A model generated the notes under the pieces. That model was not told the DNA's origin. It saw nothing but the letters and a program-made list of their open reading frames with translations, and did not search any database. Below are positions 1-11,281 of a stretch of 64,000 bases of DNA, piece by piece (position 1 is the first letter of the stretch; every line of letters begins with the position of its first letter). The DNA comes from Liquidambar formosana (taxonomy: Eukaryota; Streptophyta; Magnoliopsida; Saxifragales; Altingiaceae): assembly GCA_039720395.1 (NCBI GenBank), contig CM077826.1, positions 21,329,053 to 21,393,052 of the forward strand, given 5' to 3'. Made by a program: the position numbers and the translations under genes.

Positions 1-126
1 GCCCAGCCTAGTCAAAGTGCCTAATCGAGGGGAACTAATTGCAAGGCAATTGCAGTTAGATTTTCTTTTATTTTAATTTAATTTTTATAGGACCTATACT
101 CAAAATTTAGGGTACCTTTGGGAACG

Positions 127-164
127 TGGATTTGGGGGATGGATTTGGATTTGGATTTGGATTT
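127..164. repeat. GGATTT hexamer microsatellite
   Basis: Four consecutive GGATTT units at 141-164 follow a diverged unit at 127. The rest of 1-1331 is AT-rich. It includes a duplicated pyrimidine-rich stretch (about 360-425 and 490-575) and two copies of a block containing GCATCTTTTTTCAC near 1195 and 1250. I see no gene in it. Confidence 0.7.
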
Positions 165-1331
165 AGACCTCTCAAATTCAAATTTTTTGTTTGGCTTTCT
201 AAAATGAGGGGGGATTTGGATTTGAACCAAATTTAAAGTGGATTTGAGTATTTAAAATCAATGGATTTGAAATAACACTTGAATGGGTGGTTATTTATAA
301 ATTCATTGTTTGAACAGTCGACCCCGACTCTCCAGACTCTCCATGAACAAGACTCTCAGATAGCTCCTGTCTCCCTCTCCATTCACTTTCTCTCTCTCCT
401 CTCCTTCTCCATCCCTACCCTCTCTCTAATCCCTTCTCTGAATAGTGGACCCCCACTCTCAACCATGGATTTAGATCACAACGTTTGACGACTCAGGTAC
501 CTCCTGTTTCCTTCTCCATCTCCTTCTCCATACACTTTCTCTCTTTCCTCTCCTTCTCCATCTTTACCTTCTATCTCCTCTCATCTTTGTCACTCATGAT
601 TTTTTCTTTCAAAGCTCAAACCTAACCCTAACTCCTCATTGATTTTTGTAAAAACAACTAGCAACAAAGGATTTATTCTGAATTAATCGTTGAAGACTTG
701 AAGTCTTTGATTTTGACATTTGATTCTAAACTTGAAAGTGAGTTTAGTTTATACCCTCTACCCATTTTTCTAACATATTTTTTATTATTATTTACTGGTA
801 ATTTTTCTTTTACGGGCTTGGTTTGATTTGGTTTTTATGTGATGGATTTTTGTAATGTTTGCTTCTTCTTGTTTTCTGCCTCAATCAGTCAAAAAATAAT
901 TGTAAATTGTGAGATATCATGGTGGTGGCTTGCCTTGCTAATGCAAATGAGATGTTCGATGAAAAGCTTCAATAAAACTTATGTTAATGTCCTGGGTTTA
1001 AATGGTTTTGGAGTATTCGGATCTGGGTTTGATTCTATTGTTAATTTTGTTTGAACCATGCTTACAAGTTTCACATGTGAAGAAAAAAAAAAGGGGGGGT
1101 AAGAGGGCATATTATCTATGAGACCATTTAAGTTTTAGTTGATCTATAGGAGTGATTTTTCGGTGTTTGGAGCAAAGCAGGCACCGACATGGGAGCATCT
1201 TTTTTCACAGCCTTGAACCAAATATAACAACTACGCTGATAAATGGGTGCATCTTTTTTCACGGCCTTTTTTCATAGCCTTGAACCAAAATTACTAATGT
1301 CTACATGCAGACCAGGTGGACCTATAGTTAC

Positions 1332-1462
1332 CTCACATTCCAATAGATGGAGAACACCTTCAGTTTAGGACAAGCACTACTTATAGCTTCAATTCCCTTG
1401 TCATATATCTTTTGGCAGCCGTTGAGATTTAAGATCTTTAGGTTTTGAAGTGAATCAAAACA
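1332..1462 (-). pseudogene. Orphan exon of an LRR-type F-box-like protein
   Basis: The minus strand has an acceptor (ttttgCAG) at 1463-1465 and a donor (GTAAC) just below 1332. The enclosed 131 bp is open throughout and reads as leucine-rich repeat: LNLNGCQKIYDKGIEAI and then CPKLKVFSIYWNVR. That spacing and the FSIYWNVR end match my memory of the Arabidopsis F-box protein At3g58530 family. No start codon lies in it, and I could not find convincing neighbouring exons between 1 and 3400. Either the other exons lie beyond the left edge or this is a gene fragment. It is labelled pseudogene because no complete gene is visible. The exon identity is fairly secure; functional status is not. Confidence 0.6.
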
Positions 1463-3476
1463 CTGCAAAATCACACATATATTTCATTAAAAAAATATTA
1501 ATAAATTTCAAAAGTGTCCATATAGAAATGTACTATAAACTACATAAGGTACTTTTGTCATGATTTTTGTAAAAACAATAATAAAAAATAATTCAACTGA
1601 ATTCTTATTTTACCAGGAATCCTGAGGCTATTCAAAATTATGAATGCTCATGCAAGCATAAATACAGGTTGAGAAATTCCAGGCCCTGAAATGGCAAATA
1701 GATTATTCTATCTCCATTCATCGAATTACATGCATAAATAAGTCTCGTTTGTCATTCTTTTAGCTGGATACTTGGCTTTAAGGAAGGATGGCTTCTATTT
1801 GCATATTTGATGTTAGCTTCTGCCTTAAACTTTTGTATGACTTCTAGCTATTTCTTGGTTGTACTTATTTTAAATGAAACAGGGCTTGTCTTCTTTTGAG
1901 AAGTTAAGATGTGCAGTGTTGGAGGTAATTCAGGAGTGTGGTACTACCACACTCCTACACTCCTGGTTCAAATCCCCTTTAGGTTAGGGGCACCTGTCTT
2001 TAACCTATAGATATTTTAAAAATAAGAAGGAAGGATTCCATAACCCACCCCAATAGATTAACCATCCTAAATGCAGCGTTACTCTATATAACCCTGTGGA
2101 AAGGTCTTACTGAAATTTTTCCTCTATAAATCTGGCTAGCTATAGCATGAGGGCATGTAAGATATACACATCTAGTATGTGAGTCTCATACTGGCATGTG
2201 AGTTCAACCTTTGTTGATGATGAATTTTTACCTTTAATATATTGATGCCTTTAAATTTCCATAAGTTATCAAAATGTGCCCTGCATCAATCAAATTCGCT
2301 GATAAACCTTGTTGTTGACATTTGAGTCTGACTTATGATCTTCAGCTTCAGCCCCTTTTCCCAATTCAAGCAATTATTATGCGTGACATGAGAGTTTAGT
2401 ACATTTTAACAATTCCACTTATTTGGATTCTGGAGTTTAGTAGATTTTAACAATTCCACTTATTTGGATTCTGGTTGTTTGTGTAGAAATTATTTCCTGA
2501 CAAAGACAAAAAAAATGACAGATGACTTAAAAGTCACAGCTATGGTGATGCACATTCTTTTATTGACACAAGACACGAGCTGTGGAAAACCTATTCCTCA
2601 AGCTTGTGAAAGAAATTTTCATTAGAATTATAGAAAAAATGACGTATGTAGCAAAAAATTACCAGTTGGGAAAGTTTAGGTTGCTACATGGACCAAAACA
2701 GAGGAGCATAGGCTTATTGTATATATCTGTCAACTTGCTCCTGTAAGCTGCACTATGTTGTGCCCTGGCTTGTCTTTCAATTGATGCTTCATGGCATTGT
2801 TCTTATCATCCATATATTTATGCCTCTCTTTCCCAACTTTGGAACCTTTGTTCCTGCACTGTGGTTGGTACTATGTCAATCAAAACTGCAATTTTCTTCC
2901 TTTTCTCCTAATACTTACTCCATGCAAGGAAGGAAGTTGGCCATATGCCAGGCATAAGGTATGTATTTTGAGATCTTGACCAAGAAGCAAAAAAGAAGGC
3001 ATTGCCTGATCAAAGCAGAAAGTTAGCTACTACTCGTACTTATTGAAATTTTGAAAAATTGCTTTTGTACACCTCCTAGGATTTTCAGCGATTGTCACAA
3101 AATCTTTATAATTCTCAGCATTATTCTAATTCCTATGGATTTAAAATTATAAAAAAAAAAAAAAGAAAAAAAAAGAAGATGACTGTGGAAAATCAGACAC
3201 GGGACTAAAAGGCTACAAGCAATTATCAAATTCCTTCAAAAATGATGTCAAGGAAAAGATTGAATTTGTACAAGTTCTGTTGTCTTAGTTTCTACAACTA
3301 AGCATAACAAATACAAGAACATGGGTGCAAATCTTAAAAGCACAACATGCAAAATCTGACATAGGGAAATGAAGCAGCTCGTAAAGAATCGATTACTAGG
3401 TAAAAATGGTTTTCCTTACCATGATATAATGATCCATTGTACTCATATTGTTTAGAAGATATTGTAAAAACAGTCT
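1463..3476. other. AT-rich non-coding stretch
   Basis: No supported gene. A B-box-like string (GGTTCAAATCCCC) occurs near 1966, but no full tRNA fold can be drawn. A 37-bp sequence around TTTAACAATTCCACTTATTTGG is directly duplicated near 2405 and 2448. A poly(A) run lies near 3150. Confidence 0.5.
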
Positions 3477-3647
3477 TTAAGATGCACTTCTGTCACCCTT
3501 CTCTATTGGAGATTTTGATGAGGGCTTCTTAGTTGAGGTGCTTTCTGCACTGGCTGGGTCTGTTGATGATTGTATCTTGGCATTATTGTACCCATGATGA
3601 GCCATGCACAGCAGCACCACCAAAGAATGCATGAAGAAACTTGCCAT
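3477..3647 (-). CDS. Hypothetical small secreted peptide, 56 aa
   Basis: A short open frame starts at ATG 3647 and stops with TAA at 3477-3479. Its first residues (MASFFMHSLVVLLCMA) look like a signal peptide: a short polar start, a hydrophobic core and small residues near a possible cleavage site. The remaining roughly 35 residues are Ser/Thr/Lys-rich and end in KGDRSAS. No Cys pattern or known peptide-hormone motif (CLE, PSK, RALF, IDA) is recognisable. No intron signals are needed. It sits alone between the F-box-type exon and a LINE fragment, so it could equally be the last exon of an unrecognised gene or a chance frame. Confidence 0.3.
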   Translation of the reverse strand: MASFFMHSLVVLLCMAHHGYNNAKIQSSTDPASAESTSTKKPSSKSPIEKGDRSAS

Positions 3648-4609
3648 ACATCAATTTTAAGAAATTGATGACATGTCACTATTTTTAATTGCCACTTTCA
3701 TTTGTGATATATAATGAAAGTTAATCATCACTTCAGTTGATGTTGTAGGATTAATTTTTAAAAATTCATAAAATGTCACTATTTTGAATTTCCTCTCATT
3801 TGTGATGATAACTATCATTCTCTTGAATTTTTATTTTGGACTATGCTATTTTAGCCACATTCTCCTACCTATCCATATGTGACAGCTTTTTCTTATTTCA
3901 TGCTAGGCTCCACATAATTAGTTTCACCTATACATTTTTGACATACAAAGTGGATGGTAAAATTACGTGGCAAAAGATGGGTGAAATAGCATTTTCCTTC
4001 TTTCTTTTTTATTTTATTTTATTTTTTTTTATTAAAGGTGATAGATTTGTGTCTTTAATACTATATGTAAAATACAGCAATTGCTTAATTTCTGTTCAAA
4101 TGACCAAATAGATCCTTAGGGAACATATATAGAAAGTGCAGAACTAATTGAATCAAGTTAGGATTAAAATTACTTTCTACCAAGACAAAACAAAGCCAAT
4201 GAAATTAGCATTTTCCATTCACTTTACTCATCCATTTTCTTTTGTATTTATAACCTCTTTGCAAAACAAAAGCGTTTTTTCAAGAAAAGGAAAATCGGAT
4301 GATGAATTTTTTTAATAGAATTTAGAAGATCTTCAAGCATCATAGAGCTACCTAGCATCCCAACTAGGTTGGTACCCTAGGCAGCCCCAAATCATGTGCT
4401 ATAGGCTCTATGTATTATTAAAACGAAAATAAGGAGAACATTATAGTGAAAGAGAAAAAAAAAATAAAACAACCAAGTCTAGTCTTGGTGGCTTGTATAG
4501 TGCCACAATCTAGCTCAGAAATAAAATGAGAGAAAAATGAGCGCCGAAGCTCCAAAACTGAGGTCTAAATCAATAATAAGGGAGACCATTGCATTCATAT
4601 GCAACATCA
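3648..4609. other. AT-rich non-coding stretch
   Basis: Two near-identical short blocks (AATTTTTATTTT-type and CATAAAATGTCACTATTTT-type) recur near 3660-3790. Nothing here supports a gene. Confidence 0.4.
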
Positions 4610-5715
4610 GGTGCAATGAAATCTGGAAAAAAATCCCACCAAATAAAACTTGAAGAAACAACACCTCTATTAGCTAACTTATCAGCTGGTATATGACCTT
4701 CCCTGAAAATATGTGAACAACAAAAATTCATTTGGCGAAGGAAAGACATACTATTATTCCATTGGGTCCAAAGCTGCTATGGGACATTTGATTCATCAAG
4801 ATCTAAATAACTTAAAACCAATCAAGAATCACATTCCAACCATAATAAATGCCACCTTTTTTGCCAAACAAGATCAATTGCACGAATCACAGCCATTAAT
4901 TAATTCTACAAACTCTGAAGAGGAAATCCCCAATGTATCAAAGAAAGCTCCTAACACAAAGCCACATGAGTTCCTAAAAACACCTCCAAAGCCTACTGGC
5001 CCTCGAAAACCTTTTGCTGCCTCGTCAGTATTAACTTTTACCTAACGAGGCAACAGGGCTGCTGGACCACTTGTGTGATTTTTGGAGCTCAATTTTCCCT
5101 ACCATGAATACCAAAAAAGTGTAGAATCACCAACTTAGATACAGAATTCCTCATGCACTTGGAACTTAAAAGATTCGCTTCCTTAATAGCAACCTTAATC
5201 ATTCAAATGCATTGATGAATGTTGGGAATAACATCTTCAAATCGAATAGCATTGCATGAGTTCCAAATGACCCAACAGCTCATGCATATTGCTGCTAACC
5301 AGAGCTCACAGAGTTGTGGACTAAATTTTGGAGGCAACAAAATCAAGTCTTCAACGGAAGAGAAATTAGACAATCTACATTGAAAACAATCTAAAAGCCA
5401 AGACCAATTAAATAGAATGAGGAAAGTTGCAATCCCAAAATAAATGAATGGAAGTTTAATCATATGATGGCAAATCACAGAGACTACAACAAGAAACACC
5501 AACCATGCCTCTCCATTTCAAATTATCATCTATGGGAAGCCGATTATGAAGAATTCTCCATATTAAAAGTGAACGTCTTGGAGGAATAGCATGGGACCAA
5601 ATTTTCTTGGCCCACGAAACTGGTGAAACATGGTAATGTTGAGTATCATAAGCCAATTTAAGAGAAACATTGCCTGACTTAGCACAAGTCTAAATGAATT
5701 TACCATCCATCTAAT
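4610..5715 (-). pseudogene. Decayed LINE (L1-type) 3' fragment: zf-RVT and RNase H-like domain
   Basis: Read on the minus strand, 5715-5456 encodes the zinc-binding reverse-transcriptase C-terminal domain (zf-RVT): WAKKIWSHAIPPRRSLLIW, then LHNRLPIDDNL, then a Cys pair (CCSLC). The next frame, 5502-5203, continues the same domain (WLAAICMSCWVIWNS), so a frameshift separates them. Around 5045-4650 the reading becomes an RVT_3 RNase H-like domain (GFGGVFRNSCGFVLG, then HIPADKLANRG) with several stops. These domains in this order are typical of the 3' half of plant LINE ORF2. No poly(A) tail or target duplication was found. It lies just downstream of the 3' end of the receptor kinase pseudogene. 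Confidence 0.7.
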
Positions 5716-5956
5716 TACGCGCTATAGGAATTGCCAAAATATGAGGACTAATATGATGAATTAATTTAACAAATTACTATACATATTAAGCATATTTGAA
5801 ACTATTTAGTCCATAAGGTTCACACTTTAAAGGTACCCTTTCACACTTAAATAGAGTACAAATAGACACTAAAAATGAGAAAAAATTACCTCCAAAAAAA
5901 GGAAGAAAAAAAGATTGATAAAAATTTCACAACAGCTAGTACAAGTGTTTAATAAA

Positions 5957-6372
5957 CTATCTAGCACTGGGAGCCGTTTCATATTCAAGCTCGACTTCAT
6001 CTGAATTGCTTGGTTTTGTCTCGTTACTCACCATCCTCTGAACACCTCCTTCAGGAGCCATTTCTATTTCCAAACATTCCTTTAGTTCCACCACAACTTG
6101 ACTCATGTCTGGCCTATGGATTGCAGTTGATGGTTCGCAAGACATGGCTATCTCCACAGCTCTCCAAGCAGAATTGGTGCTGAAGTCTTCATGTAACCTT
6201 TGATCAACAATGTTTTGGATATCTGCCCTTCCAACAATTGGCCTAATTCATTCAATTATGTGAATATTCTTGGGGCCTCTTATTATGGCACTACGTCCTG
6301 TTATTAGCTCCAACAACAATCCCAAAACTATAGACATCACTTTTCTTATTGAACTGTCTAGTTCTTTGATAT
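5957..6372 (-). pseudogene. RLK exon 13: kinase C-lobe and tail, with frameshift and stop
   Basis: The acceptor (aatgCAG) at 6373-6375 joins the exon 12 donor in phase. The exon reads KKSDVYSFGIV, then loses two bases, after which LITGR and GPKNIHIIE appear in the next frame. The codon for the conserved Trp that follows is TGA. Downstream the frame is open: IVDQRLHEDFSTNSAW, VEIAMSCEPSTAIHRPDMSQ, VVVELKECLEIE, ending in a short acidic tail and TAG at 5957. It lies 21 kb from the previous exon because of the nested retroelements, and proves that they sit inside this gene. Confidence 0.8.
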
Positions 6373-6498
6373 CTGCATTGAGAACACACACCCTTATCAA
6401 ATTAATGGAACAATGTAAAACTACAAATAATGGCTTCGATCTTTTCTTTTCCTTATCTTCAAAATATTATTGGAATTCTACCATGTACATGTTGATAA

Positions 6499-7096
6499 TG
6501 TTGTATTTTTTATAAATAAAAAAAAAAATGTGATTCAAATTATTATTAATTATTTTGTGATATTATGACCATTATGTCATTTACTAATTTTGTCCATTAT
6601 TATGAGTTAGTGGGCATATAATTATTGGGGGGTTACATATTCTTTTGTAAGACAAAAAGAAAACGGTTTTTTTTCACCATTTGAGAAATAGTTTTAATGA
6701 TCATCTTCTTCTTCTTCTTTGGGATGAAAAAACTACAAGAGTTTTAGAAAGCTTTTCAATCCTTCTTTTCTCTCTATGTATAAACTTCTTTTCATTAAAA
6801 TTTTTCTATCCTTCTTTAATTTTTTGTTGAATATTTTCCATGGAACGATCTAGAGCTGTTCGATTCCTTGTACTTGCGAGTGCACGTGTACAAGGAACAC
6901 GATTGTTGTATCCTGGAGGGTTGGGGCACTAGAGGACCTAGATGCACCGAGTGATTCACTCCGAGGGGCGCAAATCAACTCTTAAGGACAGTGTTCGCAC
7001 ACGCCTCAATCGATAAGTCTATTTCTTTTATTATAAATTATATTTTTGCATATTTTGATTTTCGACATCCATGTTTTTTGTTTAATATTTCCAACA
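6499..7096 (+). repeat. Outer element 5' LTR
   Basis: 598 bp. By eye it differs from the right LTR by about seven substitutions and a 4-bp indel. It contains a 10-bp-stem hairpin (TTCCTTGTAC at 6864-6873 pairing with GTACAAGGAA at 6888-6897). A possible TATA-like string (TATGTATAAAC) lies near 6775. Confidence 0.88.
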
Positions 7097-8816
7097 ATCT
7101 TAAGAGTTGAACTTGTTGAGTGTCGTTAATCAATTGATATGATTGTTTGGTATATGATTTACATGAATCCTATGTTGTTTTGAGTTATTAAATTTTCATG
7201 GTTTATCACGAGAAGTGGATGGATGAGTTTTTTTTATTTTTTATTTTAGTCTCTATTCAATTCAATGATATTCTATTGTTTTACACAATTTTATTTTTGA
7301 GATATGTGAGTTTGAATCATCTCATAATGAATTGATATATAGAATTGCTTTTAGAAAGATGTTATTCCTAATATTTGAGATTTCTTGATTATATAATTAT
7401 TTGAATAACACACTCTTAAGTATAGTGTAATTTGATTTTATTTAGCGGATTTTATGAACTTGATTGTTTATCATTACAATCTTATAATTTTGTGATAACT
7501 TAGATGAAAAAAAAAAAGGTTCATGTACAATCTTAAATATTTAGAAAAAGTGGTTATTTAGATTGTATGATTTGTGTGAGGTATATATATGATGATTACT
7601 CTTCTCTTTATAATTATATGATGTTTTAATTTTCTTGCACATGAGAAGAGAATAACAAATAAATCATTGTTCTAAATATGGATTATTATTTGTTAATTTT
7701 TATTTTTAAATTAAAATATAATTATTTTTTAGAATGGAGATGTGTTTTCTACTACATCAATTAAATCTGAATTTTCTGATTTAATATGAAACAATGTTTT
7801 AGAAATTAATCTTATGTGAGAGAATGAAAAATAAAATTGTGTTATATTAATTTAGAGAACGTTCACATATGGATTGAAATTCATGATGATGTCTATATAA
7901 TAATTATAATTTTGGAAGTAAATACAAATTTTGTTTAAATTATATGTCACGATTATATATTCATGTTGTGATAATTCTTGTATTGGGAATTTTAAATTTA
8001 TAAGAGTTTTTCGATATTCATCCTAATTTAATTGCACAAATGGATATATATATCCTATTCGCTTGTGAATTTGAAAATTTTGATCATGCATATTATTTTT
8101 TTTTTTTTTGATGTCAAAATTATATCATTTTCATAGTATTTGAATTTGTGGGGGGTTGCTTTCAAATTTAATTGTATAAATGCTACCTCCATGAAATTAT
8201 TATATTCTTAATGAATTTTTCAAAATTCAAAGAGTAACATAATTTTATTAATTTCTAACTCTTGGATTTATTGGAGTTAATTGTTATATTCGGTTACAGA
8301 ATTTATGATATTAATTAAATTTGATTTAATTTTCAGCAATAACGTTTGATTATTGCTAATCAATTGATTATTTATTTTTGAAACCAATTGACTATTAAAA
8401 TTTTTATAGCCATTGGAAATTTAATGTTTGACTCTTGGGGTTAAATTTTTGTGACCGTTGGATTATTAAATATTGATGATGATTATACTATTAAATTCTT
8501 TTGACCGTTAGAGTTCGGTTAATCTATGTCTTTAATTGCAATAATAATTTTCTTTAATTATTTATTTGATTAATATCTCAACCCAAAGGGTAATTAAAGT
8601 GAATATATGTTACCAATTAACATTTCATTTATCATGCTTAAAGAGATTTTAAATTCATATATCTTCTTAGTCAATACAAAGTTGATTGAATTTAATTGTA
8701 AGAGCATGATATTTATAAATCTTATCATTTTAAATATGGGTTAAAAGATTATACTATTGTCATATTTAAATATTTATATAATTTGGATGTTGTATGTGAG
8801 TATGGTTTTTTCATAT
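7097..8816. other. Outer element internal region, left part
   Basis: Very AT-rich. No open frame of note and no recognisable retroelement domain. It continues at 23926 after the nested Tat element. Confidence 0.6.
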
Positions 8817-10108
8817 TGTGAGCGCCGTGTCCTTTCACCACGCCCGGCTCGAGAGTACGCCACTAACCGCGGACGATTAGGGCGGAGAGGGAGTCGCCAC
8901 CCAATTTTGGCCTCGGGAACCGATAGACCCCTAGCAAGGGCCCAACTCGTCATCACCCAAAGAATCAAGGTTCGGAGCTAAGGTACGCGGACGGGAAGGT
9001 GTTAGGCACCCGTCTGCGCCCGGCTAAAATCCGGCCTCACATACACTTATTGGCTTTAATTAAAAAGGGTTTAATCAAACTTGACCACTATACAGACAAC
9101 TAGGCAAAATCAAATAAAAGCATGCAATGATGAGAGATAAAAAGGATTTAAAGAGAAATATACACACATATAAGAGAAAGGGGGTGAAATCAATGGAGAA
9201 CTTACGCTGCCTGTACTGCCTGTAAGGGAGAAAAGAGGATTTAAACTGAAAAAAATAAAGTCATGCACGTACGTGCATATGAGAGGCACGTACGTGCATA
9301 TGTAAGGCACGTACGTGCATACCCTAAATGAAATCCATGCGAAAATGCAAATCTAACCCTATTGTGCAATTATCATGCCTGTGTGACACTATGAATGATC
9401 AGGGTATATACAGAAACCATCTAAACATGCTTTGAAGACATAAAAAAAACAATCTAGATCTAAATGTCGGGATACGACGTATGCGAAAGAAATGACAGAG
9501 GACCTATTCTAGATCTATGAATGTAGAAATGAATTTATGCTGAGTCTAAATGCATCATGTATTCAGGCAGTAAATGAAAAGATGCATAAGATGTACATTT
9601 TATGCAATATCCTAAATAATATTATCAAATCATTGAAGGAAAACGAAATTGAGGGTTAAGAACCGTTACCCTCAGGGTGGGCAGCAGCAGCGGTTCCTTC
9701 GTCAGTTCTACTCTCCGGACTTCCCGTAGACACAGCCGCCAATGTTGGATTTTTTAGAATGGTCGTTTGGTAGCCAAAATCGAATCCCCTCTCTTGAATG
9801 AAAGCAGGGTATTTATAGGCGGGGATTAGGGTTTAATTCGGGGATTTCTAGGGTTTCCCAGCCGCCACTGAGCAGCTGTCAGCGTGGGGGCTGTATAAGG
9901 TAAGAAGTAATTTCGGGGGGAAGAGATGGAATTCAAAAAGAGAGGGCATGATCGTACGTGCATGGGGTATCGAACCAAGGCCAAAGGCCTGCTGTGTCTC
10001 CGCGAGTCCTTCGGGCGTGCTTGAGATGGTCCGTTGGCTACTGCCCTTCATCATCGGGTCTCAGAAAGTGGCTTGAGGTGCCAAGTGGTACAAAATGGGG
10101 TGTTAACA
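8817..10108 (-). repeat. Tat element 3' LTR
   Basis: 1292 bp, the left copy. It lacks exactly one 21-bp palindrome unit near 9953 that the other LTR has. It keeps the TATA box (9810-9817, minus strand). Confidence 0.92.
9263..9318. repeat. Palindrome array, three units at 21 bp (left Tat LTR)
   Basis: GCACGTACGTGC at 9265, 9286 and 9307, exactly 21 bp apart. The first extends to a 16-bp perfect palindrome. Confidence 0.95.
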
Positions 10109-10124
10109 GTTTGCCCCTTCTTTT
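10109..10124 (-). promoter_or_regulatory. Polypurine tract of Tat element
   Basis: On the minus strand AAAAGAAGGGGCAAAC immediately precedes the left LTR. This fixes that LTR as the 3' copy and confirms minus orientation. Confidence 0.8.
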
Positions 10125-10376
10125 GATTTTGCTCGTGTAGTGAACAAAATTAAAAGACCCGGAAACACTCATTTTGGACCAATTGGCTCATGCAAACCTT
10201 AAATGATGCAAATGCATGTATAAAAAGGTCGGATCGGGAGGAAGTTCCCTACTTCCTACGTACCTCTTAACGAGGATCAGACCTACCGTAGTTCATAGTG
10301 TATGGTGATACCTTTCCGGGGCAATCGGAAGGTAATGCGTGGCCTCTGGGGAATCCAGCATTTTGAAGTTCCAGGT
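10125..10376. other. Spacer between PPT and tandem repeats
   Basis: Unique sequence with no coding signal. Leads into the higher-order repeat. Confidence 0.5.
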
Positions 10377-11143
10377 TGATTGAGTCTCGAATTGAAATTC
10401 GCGGGGTGAATTCCAATTAAATCCGGGTTGATTAAATTTCGAATTCCAATTAAATCCGGGTTGATTTAATTTCGAATTAAATCCAGATTGATTAAGTCTC
10501 GAATCGAAATTCGCGGGGTGAATTCCAATTAAATCCGGGTTGATTAAATTTCGAATTCCAATTAAATCCGGGTTGATTAAATTTCGAATTCTAATTAAAT
10601 CCGGGTTGATTTAATTTCGAATTAAATCCAGATTGATTAAGTCTCGAATCGAAATTCGCGGGGTGAATTCCAATTAAATCCGGGTTGATTAAATTTCGAA
10701 TTCCAATTAAATCCGGGTTGATTAAATTTCGAATTCCAATTAAATCCGGGTTGATTTAATTTCAAATTAAATCCAGATTGATTAAGTCTCGAATCGAAAT
10801 TCGCGGGGTGAATTCCAATTAAATCCGGGTTGATTAAATTTCGAATTCCAATTAAATCCGGGTTGATTAAATTTCGAATTCTAATTCAAATCGATTAAGT
10901 CTCGAATCGAAATTCGCGGGGTGAATTCCAATTAAATCCGGGTTGATTAAATTTCGAATTCCAATTAAATCCGGGTTGATTTAATTTCGAATTAAATCCA
11001 GATTGATTAAGTCTCGAATCGAAATTCGCGGGGTGAATTCCAATTAAATCCGGGTTGATTAAATTTCGAATTCTAATTCAGATCGATTAAGTCTCGAATC
11101 GAAATTCGCGGGGTGAATTCCAATTAAATCCGGGTTGATTAAG
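10377..11143. repeat. Higher-order tandem repeat in the Tat 3' region
   Basis: About seven copies of a module containing GTCTCGAATCGAAATTCGCG, each followed by one to three copies of a roughly 34-bp subunit (AATTAAATCCGGGTTGATTA). Module lengths vary from about 80 to 147 bp. Variable tandem repeats between pol and the 3' LTR are known for Tat elements and can seed satellites. Confidence 0.9.
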
Positions 11144-11146
11144 GTA

Positions 11147-11181
11147 TGTACGTACGTGCCTAAGGCATGTACGTACGTGCC
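11147..11181. repeat. Palindrome array upstream of PMD gene
   Basis: Two TGTACGTACGTGCC units starting at 11147 and 11168 (21 bp apart), 100-135 bp before the first recognised PMD exon. Confidence 0.9.
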
Positions 11182-11281
11182 TACTGTGTTTTCTTCCTTA
11201 TTTTCGAGTTTTTTCCCTTTTTATTCTGCTGCAAATACACATACCTGTGCTGTGCTTACCTGGTTTCTCCTTGTGTAACAG

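Noticed and set aside
1905..1990. tRNA gene or SINE
   Set aside because: Only a B-box-like string is present. No cloverleaf, no A-box at the right distance and no A-rich tail.
8757..8981. Protein-coding frame at the left LTR edge (also 22566-22772)
   Set aside because: It is the LTR end read in one frame and is repeated at both LTRs.
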